From Paenibacillus tyrphae (GTDB taxonomy: Bacteria > Bacillota > Bacilli > Paenibacillales > NBRC-103111), in NCBI RefSeq assembly GCF_000722545.1, contig NZ_JNVM01000005.1, positions 62,001 to 126,000 on the forward strand: a stretch of 64,000 nucleotides of DNA, written 5' to 3'. This document shows, in pieces, positions 53,901 through 62,213 of this stretch. Made by a program: the position numbers and the translations under genes. Below the pieces are notes generated by a model. The model worked only from the letters and a program-made list of their open reading frames with translations, ran no database searches and was not told where the DNA came from. Position 1 is the first letter of the stretch; each line of letters opens with the position of its first letter.

Positions 53901-54066
53901 TTCCGCCAACATTTCCAGATGGGCCGGCGACGCGGTGCGTCAGGCGGTCAAAGCCGGGATTATCGAGGGTGACAATCAAGGCCGCTTCCGGCCGTCCGAT
54001 TCGACTTCCCGAGCCGAGGCGGCAACCATGCTGTACCGGCTGTTGAAAGCCATCTCGTTTATCTAG
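47929..54066 (+). CDS. Giant SLH-anchored protein with beta-helix, DUF11 and Ig-like repeats
   Basis: Secreted 2045-residue protein with signal peptide (AVSSAFA, cleavage near residue 45). Order: parallel beta-helix of the CSLREA/choice-of-anchor type (about 45-470, starting at SVARQCSLRAAVNQS and ending VDIGAYEGLP), three DUF11 repeats (from about 561, 684 and 808; DLSIAKTH, DLTIEKSH, DLTLAKSH), five putative-Ig repeats (about 931-1375, LPAGxTFD..SGTPxxxGxYxFTVQV), three Big_2-type Ig repeats (about 1375-1620), a Ser-rich linker, a stalk similar to that of the protein at 21501, and three SLH domains (1863-2045). GGAAGG precedes the ATG. It would stand on the cell wall as a long rod. Function unknown; it ends the tail-collar cassette. 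Confidence 0.9.
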   Translation: MKMSAMVDHAQVRPIASFVRTLAVFGGAAVLLLLLSLFAVSSAFAATITVDTTNDTPGNCSVARQCSLRAAVNQSNGSGGSNTIQIPAGTYELNLGELAIRSNVEITGAGGDPNGNPAGTVIKPRVGAANRVFNLNPDSDTGYNISLKALTVSGGQLWAGDLYGGGGILGYTGSQGTVTIENCVVTGNSVSAPGHWGGGMNIAGLPGGKVVLRNTVVQGNTAAERGGGVHFEGDMNIDVLSSVIDGNIASNGLGGGMTVFPASVGGQIRINGTTISRNQANGMADPQAGGGGLYLSSPATITNTTISGNTAKGKGGGLYVASKGSITLTHVTLFSNKADQGGGGLYVQDGNPKLQNTLAAGNSKAGNAASDLEVRTGQNVVAGIDATSSYNLIGLGGNGLVPGGSGNLVDVADPGVLPLGANGGLGETNALKGSSPAIGKGSNALATTFDQRGFPRKKNVAVDIGAYEGLPDAAIGANGTYAVTFPWDETKLSGLTATSSDQTVVPNGNVVITGSGATRTLTVSPMAGGTADIQMTANSSVSGMSRSLSTSFKMTVTGPPDLSIAKTHTGDFTQGQSGATYTIKVKNLGGSATSGTITVKDTLPAELTATGLVGTGWTCTLGTVTCTRTDPLPTGASYPDITLKVTVAANAPASVTNTAEVSGGGDVNTSNNTASDPTNIIQLPDLTIEKSHAGNFKQGQTGAAYTIIVRNAGTGTTSGTVTVADTLPAGMTVTGFAGTGWTCDLGTLTCSRSDALASGGSYPPITMTVNVAANAAAQITNTATVSGGGDANNANNTASDPTTIIPVADLTLAKSHTGSFTQGQASALYTLTVTNSGQGATDGSAVTVTDTVPAGLMLKGLVGNGWTCDIGTSSCTRSDALAGGAAYPPITVTVSVDQDAPATVTNTAVVSGGGELQTGNNSASDATAIHPKPQIATSSLPQGMVGMAYSQVLTATGGDGTYVWAIADGTLPAGVTFDPATAKLSGTPTTENGYSFTVQITDGNGVTAVKELTIQVNPMLEVSTTGVPHGAVGAAYTASLVAKGGNGVYTWSTSAGTLPSGLTLAADGTLSGTPTGEGAFSFTVLVTDGNAMTASRGMALQIHPQLVIQAPALPEGTVGIAYPQQILSASGGNGTYTWSVASGSLPAGMTFDPVTAALSGTPAADGTYSFTVQVADGNGVKAIKAVTLLVHAALTVQTPELPVGTVGVAYANQEFSAAGGSETYTWSVSGMLPAGLTFAVDPLDPKKALVQGKPTAAGNYEFQVQVKDSNAVTVVKNLSIQVNPELIFMAGPLPEGTVGLTYAGRTLSAAGGSGTYRWSVEDGRLPDGLTLDASRGTIDGTPKESGVYTVTIQVKDGNGIAVSKALTLKIHPPVLLGIAFEASEYAVLTGETRDTVVKATYSDNRVIRLTTGVVYTIKDMSVAVVNPSGQITGVKSGSTVLAATYGGITAETSVLVNKSITGLAFDRPSYSVKVGESVNTVVSATYGGGRIVLTNGMIYSVKDTDIAGVDLHGVVTGKKAGTTVVSATYGEDTVQATIIVGLDLTLTGIRFTPDTYELKTGQSVPTALIADFSDKTTAPIARGAVYVFQTEGIARINEEGVVTALQPGTTVVTATYVGRSATAVIRVSAWSNDSGSDSPSSSSGGSWGPAPTPNPEGIAVNVHSHDGSKETIQVSEDDIRTGLVRVTASASSAYVELPSATIAKLLAKNPDLSILFQTASGLIELPLAQIDPRMLAKLLGLPADDLHVNVGIRTPDAQEREQLGEALRRMGGKELAAPADFYVRITDSKGNEIKQNIFNSYIVRTLPLNGQANAATATGVWWDPETREYRFVPTVFETRDGKPVAKLKRQGFSVYTVLDRSVSFGDLQGHWAKATIESLASKLIVQGRKADAYEPEGRVTRAEWAALLVRSLGLNVSKEQAPFGDVKAGDWFAAAVGAAHKAKLIDGYEDGTFRPNQTVTREELAAMTARAIKYVGVKPVDIRSDSESFRDSANISRWAGDAVRQAVKAGIIEGDNQGRFRPSDSTSRAEAATMLYRLLKAISFI

Positions 54067-54077
54067 CAACCGACGTT

Positions 54078-54116
54078 AGACCAAGTCCGATTGGAGCGGG
54101 CTTGGTCTTTTTTTTT
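54078..54116 (+). terminator. Terminator after the giant SLH protein
   Basis: AGACCAAGTCCG (54078-54089) pairs with CGGGCTTGGTCT (54097-54108), followed by eight T. Confidence 0.93.
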
Positions 54117-54233
54117 CTGCTAACCATCGCCATCGGAGCAGGAATGTTATTTTTTTACCATTTAAAAAAAGGAAAAAGGCTCCTGCGCGTGGAAAAAAGC
54201 TAAGATCACCTCATTTTTACCAAGGAGCATGCG

Positions 54234-55676
54234 ATGATAGCTACGATGACAGAAGCTTATGTGGATTCCGTTGCGTTAAATGCCGCTGCGATCAAGAACG
54301 GTAGGGATCTTGTCAAGAAAAACAGCTTCCCGAAGCTGTGCCGGTCGGAGGACGAAACGATCATTTTCGGGGAGTGCAAAGGAAGCGGCAAGGAACCGTA
54401 CCGGTGCTCCGTCGATTTCGTCAAGCCGGACAGTCCCGTATTTCGCTGCAGCTGCCCGAGCCGGCAATTTCCGTGTAAGCATATTTTAGGCTTGATGTAC
54501 GCCTACGTTCTCGGTAAAGAATTCCAGGTGGATGCGATTCCTCAGGACATCGCGGACAAGCGGGAGAAAGCGGAGAAACGGGAAGAGAAGAAGAAGGAAG
54601 CGGCGGCTACCGGAGAGGAGACGGCCGTCAAACGAAAGCCGAACAAATCGGCCTTGGCTAAGAAACGGGCCGCCCAGCTCGAAGGCATTGGCTTATTGGA
54701 AAAGCTGATTTACCAGATCGTGCAGAATGGGCTGGCAGGCCTCGACGCGAAAACGGCAAAGATGATGGAAGACCAAGCGAAGCAGCTTGGAAACTATTAT
54801 ATTCCCGGCGTTCAGGCGGCGTTTCGCGAATTGCTCTTTATCCTGCGTACGTCTGAAGACCGTGAGCGCGTGTACACGGAAGCGATGGACCGCTTAACCG
54901 TATTGCAGTCTTTGATTAAGAAAAGCAGGGACTATTTAACGGAAAGACAGCAAAATCCCGAGCTTCCGCCGGATACGGAAAGCGGCTTGGAAGAACGGCT
55001 CGGGCATGCTTGGCAGCTGGCCGAGCTGCGCGAGCACGGATTAGCCCGACAGCAGGCGGAAATGGCACAGCTCACGTTCCGTTCGTATACGGATGAGGCA
55101 AGAGGCGAATACGTCGATGAGGGCTTTTGGATGGAGCTGCAGAGCGGCGACATATTCGCGGTCCGCAGCTACAGGCCGTTCCGGGCGGCGAAGCATTTGA
55201 AGGAAGAGGATTCGTTCTTCTCGGTCGTTGCCTCGAAGGAACTGCTCGTCTACCCGGGAGACTTGAATCCGCGGGCGCGATGGGAGGACATGACGGTCCG
55301 CGACATGAAGCCGGAGGACTACGGGACGATCCGGAGCCATGCCCGGCGTTCGTATGTTGAGGCGGTCAAGACGGTCAAAAATCAATTGAAAAACCCGCTG
55401 TCCGACAAACATCCGGTGATGCTGCTTCACTATGCCAAACTTGGCCGGATCGGGGAGGACTACGTACTGGAGGACGAGCAGGGCAAACGGATCGTTCTCG
55501 GCGATATTCCGGCATTGGGCAAACCGAGCACGCAACTGCTGCCGCTGCTGAAGCACGGCGATACGCGGGATCAGGCCATGCTGGTCATGTTCGAGCACGA
55601 GTTTGCCGAAGGAAGACTGCTGGCTCAGCCGCTGGCTCTCGTGACGTCAAGCGAAATCGTCAGATTTATTTACTAA
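54234..55676 (+). CDS. SWIM zinc-finger protein
   Basis: A 480-residue protein with a SWIM zinc finger (FRCSCPSRQFPCKH, about 70-83; CxC...CxH). A Lys/Glu-rich charged stretch follows (about 105-145), then a long helical/beta region without a recognised domain. SWIM fingers bind nucleic acid or proteins. It is first in an operon with HEAT, MoxR, DUF5682 and VWA proteins. AAGGAG lies upstream of the ATG; a start at 54246 is also possible. No membrane segments. Confidence 0.88.
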   Translation: MIATMTEAYVDSVALNAAAIKNGRDLVKKNSFPKLCRSEDETIIFGECKGSGKEPYRCSVDFVKPDSPVFRCSCPSRQFPCKHILGLMYAYVLGKEFQVDAIPQDIADKREKAEKREEKKKEAAATGEETAVKRKPNKSALAKKRAAQLEGIGLLEKLIYQIVQNGLAGLDAKTAKMMEDQAKQLGNYYIPGVQAAFRELLFILRTSEDRERVYTEAMDRLTVLQSLIKKSRDYLTERQQNPELPPDTESGLEERLGHAWQLAELREHGLARQQAEMAQLTFRSYTDEARGEYVDEGFWMELQSGDIFAVRSYRPFRAAKHLKEEDSFFSVVASKELLVYPGDLNPRARWEDMTVRDMKPEDYGTIRSHARRSYVEAVKTVKNQLKNPLSDKHPVMLLHYAKLGRIGEDYVLEDEQGKRIVLGDIPALGKPSTQLLPLLKHGDTRDQAMLVMFEHEFAEGRLLAQPLALVTSSEIVRFIY

Positions 55677-55692
55677 AACAAGGAGAGAATCC

Positions 55693-57492
55693 ATGAGCTT
55701 ACAGGTGCTTATCGATCTGCATCAAGAAGTGCGCCGGCTGTTTATCGCCGGCAGTTCCGTCGCCGCGAGCGACCTGCGGCTAACCCGGCTGCTGCCTCAG
55801 CTGCGCAAGCTCGGAGAGAACGCGCCGGTGTTCAACCGGCTGGCCGATGGCGTACAGCTCGTCACGGAAGCAAAGCCCGAGCAAGCCTCCGCCAAACTGC
55901 TGGAGCTTGGCACCCTGCTGCACTCCATTCTGTATACCCAAGGACGGACCGAGGCGCAGGGGACGCTGGAGGAGGTTCAAGTGACGGATACGCGCGGGGT
56001 AACAGCCATCCCGTACCGGAAAATGAGGGCTCTCATCGATGCTTTGACGGAACGCGGGCCCGGCCGCTTGGAAGTGATCCGCGAAGGATACGAAGACTCG
56101 TTGTTTCAAGATTTTCGGACGCATATGCCTGCGGTCGCCGCTTTGGAAGACGGGTACGCGGAAATCGCCGAGTTTATATACGATAAAGTTATTCCGTCGA
56201 TCGGAACGGCGGTTGTACCGATACTACATCGGCAGTTGAACCTCCAGGGTGGCAAAGGAGACGCCCGCAAGCTGTATTTGATCCATCATCTGCAGGGTCC
56301 GGTGAATGCCGAGCTGATCCTGCAGGCGGCCGGCGAAGGCGCAGCCGAAGTCCGCATCGCGGCTGTGGACATTCTCGGGGACTACCCCGAGCTGGAGGAC
56401 GTCGTGCTGGAGCAGTCGTATGAGAGGAGAAAAGAAGTACGGCGGGCCGCCTTGTCGGCTTTATCCCGGCTGGGGACCGGGCGTGCGGCCGATCGGTTGT
56501 TCGAAGCGCTGACGGGCAAGGACCGCGAGCTTGCGGTGGAACCGATTCAAGCTTACTTCCATCCTACTTTGACCCAGCGGATACTGGATCAGGCGGAAGC
56601 GTGGTTGAATGCTTTTGACGGAAGCTCCGTGAAGACGGAAGCGGTGGAGCAGCTGTCGGCGGCGGTGCAATGCCTAAAAGGGAAGAACGAAGAGGCGGTG
56701 CGCGTATTTTTGGAAAAGCTGCTGTCCTCGCCTGCTTTTATGGTCAAAGAAACGACGGCTGTTCAAGAATATGCGGCGGGACTTTTGCTCGACATGCAGC
56801 GGCCGGAAGGCTACCGGTTTGTGGAGTCGCTGTACAGGCAGTGGGGCGGAAAGCACATTTCGTACAGCTTTCAAGCGGCGCTCCGCTGCTTGTCCCCGGA
56901 GGAGGTTTACGACCAGTTCGCTCCTCTGATTCGCCACAAACAGCAGGCGCAGGCCAAAGAGCTGCTGAATACGCTGTACGATTTGACCGAGCGGCTGGCC
57001 CTGACCGTGTATCGCAATGCGGAGGATTCGTCCGCGATTTCGTGGGACCCGCGCTGGGTGCATTTGTTCGTGGATATCAACGAAGAAGAGCTGGTATGCC
57101 GTTTCGTCCGGGAGCCGGACACGAAAGTCACCGATTACTTGCTGAAAAAGGTGCAGGTGGCGCCGCAGCAGATGAAGCCGAGAACGGTTTCGCTGTTCTT
57201 CGCCTTGTTCAAGATTGGGCATGAAGAAACCTCTGAGCTGCTGATGCAGGCGCTCGAAGGCTCGAAAGGCAGACAGTTTTATTATTTGGACTGGGACAAA
57301 TTGGCTTTGATGTCGCTGCTTCCCGGGAGCTATGCCGAAAGGCTGGAGAAATTCGCGGACCTGCTGTCCTACGAAAGCGTGAAGCAGCAAGTGCTTGAAG
57401 TAGTGGAGCGCCTTAAAACGAAAACGAGCGATGAAGCGGAAATGGGCAAAGGAGCGGGATGGATCGAATGGATCAAAAGCAAAATGTATTGA
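55693..57492 (+). CDS. HEAT-repeat-like protein of the MoxR/VWA operon
   Basis: A 599-residue alpha-helical protein. The middle part has HEAT-like pairs of helices (for example GEGAAEVRIAAVDILGDYPE, then RRKEVRRAALSALSRLGTGRAADRLFEAL). No enzymatic motif is seen. It starts 16 bases after the SWIM gene and its 3' end overlaps the MoxR gene by 34 bases. A scaffold role in a multiprotein assembly is the likely meaning. Confidence 0.83.
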   Translation: MSLQVLIDLHQEVRRLFIAGSSVAASDLRLTRLLPQLRKLGENAPVFNRLADGVQLVTEAKPEQASAKLLELGTLLHSILYTQGRTEAQGTLEEVQVTDTRGVTAIPYRKMRALIDALTERGPGRLEVIREGYEDSLFQDFRTHMPAVAALEDGYAEIAEFIYDKVIPSIGTAVVPILHRQLNLQGGKGDARKLYLIHHLQGPVNAELILQAAGEGAAEVRIAAVDILGDYPELEDVVLEQSYERRKEVRRAALSALSRLGTGRAADRLFEALTGKDRELAVEPIQAYFHPTLTQRILDQAEAWLNAFDGSSVKTEAVEQLSAAVQCLKGKNEEAVRVFLEKLLSSPAFMVKETTAVQEYAAGLLLDMQRPEGYRFVESLYRQWGGKHISYSFQAALRCLSPEEVYDQFAPLIRHKQQAQAKELLNTLYDLTERLALTVYRNAEDSSAISWDPRWVHLFVDINEEELVCRFVREPDTKVTDYLLKKVQVAPQQMKPRTVSLFFALFKIGHEETSELLMQALEGSKGRQFYYLDWDKLALMSLLPGSYAERLEKFADLLSYESVKQQVLEVVERLKTKTSDEAEMGKGAGWIEWIKSKMY

Positions 57493-58559
57493 GGCTGCCT
57501 GCGGAGCAGCTGTACGCCAAGGAACTGGAAGCGTTGAAGGAAGCGGATCAAGACCCGAAACCGGCGGGCTGGCAGCTGTCGCCGCGGTCCGTGCTTACGT
57601 TCATTACCGGGGGACAGGCGGGAGGCGTGAATATCACGCCCAAATATATCGGCCACACGCGGCTGGTGGAGATTGCCGTCGCGACGCTGCTGACGGACCG
57701 AGCGCTGCTGCTGATCGGGGAGCCGGGCACGGCGAAATCGTGGCTGTCCGAGAACTTGACGGCTGCGATCCATGGCGACTCGTCCAAGGTTATTCAGGGT
57801 ACGGCCGGAACGAGCGAGGAGCATGTCCGGTATTCGTGGAACTATGCGATGCTGCTGGCGCACGGCCCGTCGGACGAAGCGCTGATCAAGAGCCCGATTT
57901 ACCGGGCGATGGAGGGCGGCGGAATTGCCCGTTTCGAGGAAATTTCCCGCTGCGCCTCCGAGGTGCAGGATGCGCTGATTTCCATTTTGTCGGAAAAAAC
58001 GATCTCGATCCCCGAGCTGGGCCGTGAGGTATCGGCGGCCAGAGGCTTCTCGATCATCGCAACGGCGAACACGCGGGACCGGGGCGTCAACGAAATGTCC
58101 GCCGCGCTTAAGCGCCGGTTCAACATTCTCGTACTGCCGTCGCCGGCCGGTCTGGAAACGGAAGTCGAGATCGTGCGCAAACGCGTCGGCGAAATTGCCG
58201 CCAACTACGAGCTGCAGGCGGCGCTGCCGGAGGAAGAGGCGGTGCGCAAGATCGTCACCATTTTCCGGGAGCTGCGCGCCGGGGTAACGTTGGACAGCAA
58301 GGAGAAGCTGAAATCGCCGAGCGGCGTCATCTCGACGGCGGAAGCGATCTCGCTCCTGACGAACAGCATGGCGCTTGCCGCCAGCTTCGGAAACGGACAA
58401 ATCCAAGAGGAAGATTTGGCCGCCGCGCTACAAGGCGCGATTGTGAAGGATGAGGAGAAGGACCGTATTGCCTGGAAAGAATATTTGGAAAATGTGATGA
58501 AAAAGCGGGGATCGGAATGGCGGAGTCTGTACAACGCATGCCGGGAGATGAACGATTGA
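57459..58559 (+). CDS. MoxR-type AAA+ ATPase
   Basis: A 366-residue AAA+ ATPase. Walker A GEPGTAKS (about 87-94), Walker B region GGGIARFEEISRCASEVQDAL, and sensor region IIATANTRDRGVNEMSAALKRRF with the arginine finger. MoxR ATPases work with VWA-domain partners to load or activate protein complexes. The VWA partner is two genes downstream. AAAGGAG lies upstream of the ATG. It overlaps both neighbours (34 and 43 bases), a sign of tight co-translation. Confidence 0.93.
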   Translation: MDRMDQKQNVLRLPAEQLYAKELEALKEADQDPKPAGWQLSPRSVLTFITGGQAGGVNITPKYIGHTRLVEIAVATLLTDRALLLIGEPGTAKSWLSENLTAAIHGDSSKVIQGTAGTSEEHVRYSWNYAMLLAHGPSDEALIKSPIYRAMEGGGIARFEEISRCASEVQDALISILSEKTISIPELGREVSAARGFSIIATANTRDRGVNEMSAALKRRFNILVLPSPAGLETEVEIVRKRVGEIAANYELQAALPEEEAVRKIVTIFRELRAGVTLDSKEKLKSPSGVISTAEAISLLTNSMALAASFGNGQIQEEDLAAALQGAIVKDEEKDRIAWKEYLENVMKKRGSEWRSLYNACREMND

Positions 58560-60931
58560 GCACCGGCGACGGGAGAGTCCATGTGTTTGGCATCCGCCAT
58601 TTGTCGCCGGCGGGCGCCTTTCACCTGCGGGCGTTTCTGGACGAAATCCGGCCGCAGGTCGTGCTGGTGGAAGGACCTTCGGATGCGGGGGAGTTGATCG
58701 GGCAGATCGCTTCCCGCGGCGTCGTGCCGCCCATTGCGATTCTTGCTTATACCGACCAGCTTCCGGTTCGTACGCTGGTATTCCCTCTGGCTTCGTATTC
58801 CCCCGAATACCAAGCGTTTCTGTGGGCGACGGAAAACGGAGCTCGCGCCGAGTTCATCGATCTTCCTTCCGATGCGGCGGTGACGCTGCAAGCGGCAAGA
58901 CGCGCAGGCGCGGGCCTGGAGGAAACGGACCGGGAGGATGGACCGGCGGGCCGCGAGGGCGGTCAAACGGGCCGACAGGATGCGCTGGCGGAACGCAGAG
59001 CTTTTTACCGGCGGCAGAACGAGCTGTATGAGCGGGTTGCCGAGCTGGCCGGGGAGCCGGATTACGACAGCTACTGGGAGCGGCATTTTGAACATAGTCC
59101 GAGCAAAGAAGCGTATCGTCACGCGATCGAACATTTTTCCGCGGAAATGCGTGAACTGTTGGAGCAGGAAGAGCGGGCGCATGACCCGCGGGAAGCGTCT
59201 TACAACACGGTGCGTGAAGCTTACATGCGGCGGCAGATTCGGCAGGCGCTCGATACCGTCGGGCCATCGGACCGCATCGTGGTTGTGACCGGGGCGCATC
59301 ACGTCTCGGCGATGGACTTGGCGCTGCCTGCGATGTCGGACGAGGAAGTTCGCACACTGCCTCGTTCGTCCACCAAGCTGACGCTGATGCCGTATTCGTA
59401 CTACAAGCTGTCCGTTCAATCCGGCTACGGCGCGGGCAATCAGGCCCCGGCTTATTTCGAGCGGCTGTGGGATTGCTTGAACCTGCAGGATGCTGCGAGG
59501 CTGCCGTCGCTTTACTTGTCGCAAGTGGCTTCGTCCTTGAGGGAGAGCGGGACGCATCGTTCCACCGCTTCCGTCATCGAAGGGGTACGGCTCGCTGAAT
59601 CGCTCGCCTCGCTGCGCGGGGGCAGCATGCCGACCTGGGGGGATTTGCGGGATGCGGCCGTCGTCTGTCTCGGGTTCGGGGATTTGGCTTCGGTAGCCGA
59701 GGCGCTAGCCCGCGCGGATATCGGCACGGCGATCGGCGCGCTGCCCGAGGGGGTCAGCCAGACGCCGATTCAAGACGATCTGAACCGGCATCTGAAGCGG
59801 CTGAAGCTGGAGAAGTACAAGTCCGCTGTCGCTGCCGATCTTGAGCTGGATTTGCGGGAGAACCGGCGGGTCAAAAGCGAAGAGGCGGCGTTTCTCGATC
59901 TGCACCGGTCCGTCTTTCTGCATCGGCTTGCGCTGCTCGGCATCAATTTTGCTCGGCAGCAGAAGATTCGGCAGGACACGGCGACCTGGGCGGAGCACTG
60001 GGTGCTCCAGTGGACCCCCGAGGCGGAGATTCAAGCGGTGGAATCGACGCTCAAAGGGGAAACGGTGGAGCTTGCTGCCGCGTTTGTGCTGCATGAGCGG
60101 CTCGAAGGTTGCGCGGATCTCTCGGAAGCTTCCCGGATCATCCGCCTGGCCTGCCAGTGCGGACTCCCCAAGGCGATGGAAGAAGCGAGGCTCACCTTGC
60201 AGCGGCTGGCCGTCGCTGCCGGAGATTTCGCGCAGATCGCCGCCGCGGCCAACGAATTATCCATATTGATCCGATATGGGGATATTCGCAAGGTGGATAC
60301 ATCGTCCTTTGTGCCGCTGCTTCAGCAGTTGTTTTTGCGGGGGACGCTGCTTCTTGTGGACGCGGCCGTGTGCAGCGATGAGGCGGCGGGCGGCATGGTG
60401 ACCGGCATGAACGAGATGCACCGCATCTCGCAGGAGCATCCGGAAGAGGTGGACGACGAGCGGTGGCTTGCCGAGCTGTGGGCGCTGGCTTCCCGGGACG
60501 ACCGGAACGCAAAGCTGTCCGGGTTTGCTTTTGCCATATTGCTGGAGCGGAATTTGATCTCCCCCGACCAGTGCTCGCAGGAGGTATCGCGGCGGCTGTC
60601 GCCGGGAATTCCGGCGGAGTTGGGCGCGGGCTGGTTCGAAGGCGTGTCGATGCGGAACCGGTATGCGCTGCTGTCGCGCTCGGGGCTGTGGCAGCAGCTC
60701 GACGAATATATCGCGTCCTTGGAGGACGAGGCGTTCCTACGCTCGCTTGTCTTTTTGCGCAGGGCGTTCGGCTCGTTCGAGTCCAGAGAGAAAGCGTCGA
60801 TTGCTGAAACGTTGGGCGTGCTATGGGGACTCGACGGGCAGGGGGCCGCGGAGCAGCTGCAGGAGCCGCTAAGCGAAGATGAAAGAGGGAAGCTGGATGA
60901 ACTTAACGATTTTGATTTCGGAGATTTGTAG
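58517..60931 (+). CDS. DUF5682 family protein
   Basis: An 804-residue protein. The N-terminal half has the DUF5682 hallmarks: VHVFGIRHLSPAG (about 21-33), VVLVEGPSDA (about 48-57) and VVVTGAHHVSAMDLAL (about 255-270). The H-, E- and H-containing motifs recall the ChaN/EreA/TraB-like fold, so a hydrolase activity is possible. A Gly/Arg-rich insert lies around 145-155. The C-terminal half is helical. ATG 58517 overlaps the MoxR gene by 43 bases; a TTG at 58556 with GGGAG upstream is a plausible alternative start. DUF5682 genes typically sit between MoxR and VWA genes. Confidence 0.87.
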   Translation: MAESVQRMPGDERLSTGDGRVHVFGIRHLSPAGAFHLRAFLDEIRPQVVLVEGPSDAGELIGQIASRGVVPPIAILAYTDQLPVRTLVFPLASYSPEYQAFLWATENGARAEFIDLPSDAAVTLQAARRAGAGLEETDREDGPAGREGGQTGRQDALAERRAFYRRQNELYERVAELAGEPDYDSYWERHFEHSPSKEAYRHAIEHFSAEMRELLEQEERAHDPREASYNTVREAYMRRQIRQALDTVGPSDRIVVVTGAHHVSAMDLALPAMSDEEVRTLPRSSTKLTLMPYSYYKLSVQSGYGAGNQAPAYFERLWDCLNLQDAARLPSLYLSQVASSLRESGTHRSTASVIEGVRLAESLASLRGGSMPTWGDLRDAAVVCLGFGDLASVAEALARADIGTAIGALPEGVSQTPIQDDLNRHLKRLKLEKYKSAVAADLELDLRENRRVKSEEAAFLDLHRSVFLHRLALLGINFARQQKIRQDTATWAEHWVLQWTPEAEIQAVESTLKGETVELAAAFVLHERLEGCADLSEASRIIRLACQCGLPKAMEEARLTLQRLAVAAGDFAQIAAAANELSILIRYGDIRKVDTSSFVPLLQQLFLRGTLLLVDAAVCSDEAAGGMVTGMNEMHRISQEHPEEVDDERWLAELWALASRDDRNAKLSGFAFAILLERNLISPDQCSQEVSRRLSPGIPAELGAGWFEGVSMRNRYALLSRSGLWQQLDEYIASLEDEAFLRSLVFLRRAFGSFESREKASIAETLGVLWGLDGQGAAEQLQEPLSEDERGKLDELNDFDFGDL

Positions 60932-60934
60932 ACG

Positions 60935-62140
60935 ATGACGGATCAAAATAAAGCGTTGCAACGTTGGAGACTGATTCTCGGAGACGCGTCCGAAGAAAAG
61001 CTCGCAGAATACTCGCAAGGAGACGGCTTGCTGGACGGCGAGGCGAAAATATTGGACGAAGCGCTGGCGGCCATCTACGACGGCACCGGGGGCACGGGGC
61101 TGGAAGCCGACGCCTCCTCGGGGCCGCGTTCTGCGGGGCGGGGCCCCTCATCGCCCAAGGTGGCGAAGTGGCTCGCGGATATCCGCACCTTTTTTCCTTC
61201 GGACATCGTCTCGGTTATTCAAGCCGACGCCATCGAGCGCAAAGGGCTGACGCAGCTGCTGTTCGAACCGGAAACGCTGGCGCAGGTGAAGCCGGATATC
61301 CGCATGGTCGCGACGCTCATGGCGCTGCGCGGCAAAATTCCCGAGAAGACGAAGGACACGGCACGGCAGCTCGTGAAAGCCGTGGTGGAGGAAATCGCCA
61401 AGAGGCTGGAGCACGACATCCGTCAGGCCGTCACCGGCGCTTTGAACCGCCGGAAGCATTCGCCGCTTCCGTCCTTATCGGGGATGGATTGGAAAAAGAC
61501 CATCCGCGCCAATCTGAAGCATTACGATACGGAAACAAAGCGGCTGATCCCGGAGCGATTTTATTTCTTCGACCGCGCCCGTAGAAGCAAAGAATGGACG
61601 GTCATTTTGGATATCGACCAGAGCGGATCGATGGCCGACTCCGTTATTTACGCCTCCGTGGTCGGCTCGATTTTTGCCAGCCTGCCGGCGCTCGACACCC
61701 GTGTCGTCGTTTTCGATACGGAGGTTGTCGATTTGACGGAGCAGTGCGCGGACGACCCCGTCGATATGTTGTTCGGCATTCAGCTCGGAGGGGGGACGGA
61801 CATTAACAAGTCGGTCGCCTACTGCGAGCAGTTCATCACCGAGCCGAAGAAGACGCTGTTTATTTTGATCTCCGACCTGTACGAGGGCGGGAATCGGGCC
61901 GCGTTGATTCGCCGGATGGGGGAAATGCGGCAGGCAGGCGTGCAGGCGCTTTGCTTGCTGGCCCTATCGGACAGCGGCGTTCCATCGTATGACGAGCAGG
62001 TCGCCAAGTCGCTTGCGCAGCTCGGCATTCCATGCTTCGGCTGCACGCCGGATCTGCTCCCCGAGCTGATCGAAGGCGCGCTGCAAGGACGGAATTTGCA
62101 AGAGCTCGCCGTGAAGGCGGGGAAGGATGCGAAGAAGTAG
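60935..62140 (+). CDS. VWA-domain protein, MoxR partner
   Basis: A 401-residue protein. The helical N-terminal part is followed by a von Willebrand A domain with a complete MIDAS: DIDQSGSMADS (about 225-235), GGGTDINKS (about 286-294) and FILISDLYEGG. VWA/MIDAS domains bind metal and protein partners. It follows the DUF5682 gene by three bases and is last in the operon; a terminator follows at 62174. Confidence 0.93.
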   Translation: MTDQNKALQRWRLILGDASEEKLAEYSQGDGLLDGEAKILDEALAAIYDGTGGTGLEADASSGPRSAGRGPSSPKVAKWLADIRTFFPSDIVSVIQADAIERKGLTQLLFEPETLAQVKPDIRMVATLMALRGKIPEKTKDTARQLVKAVVEEIAKRLEHDIRQAVTGALNRRKHSPLPSLSGMDWKKTIRANLKHYDTETKRLIPERFYFFDRARRSKEWTVILDIDQSGSMADSVIYASVVGSIFASLPALDTRVVVFDTEVVDLTEQCADDPVDMLFGIQLGGGTDINKSVAYCEQFITEPKKTLFILISDLYEGGNRAALIRRMGEMRQAGVQALCLLALSDSGVPSYDEQVAKSLAQLGIPCFGCTPDLLPELIEGALQGRNLQELAVKAGKDAKK

Positions 62141-62173
62141 ATTGTACGACGGTTGAGGCAAAAGGTTGAAGGT

Positions 62174-62213
62174 AGCGGTCGGGCAGAGGATGTTTTTGCC
62201 CGGCCGCTTTTTT
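62174..62213 (+). terminator. Terminator of the MoxR/VWA operon
   Basis: AGCGGTCGGGCA (62174-62185) pairs with TGCCCGGCCGCT (62197-62208), then a T run. Confidence 0.92.
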
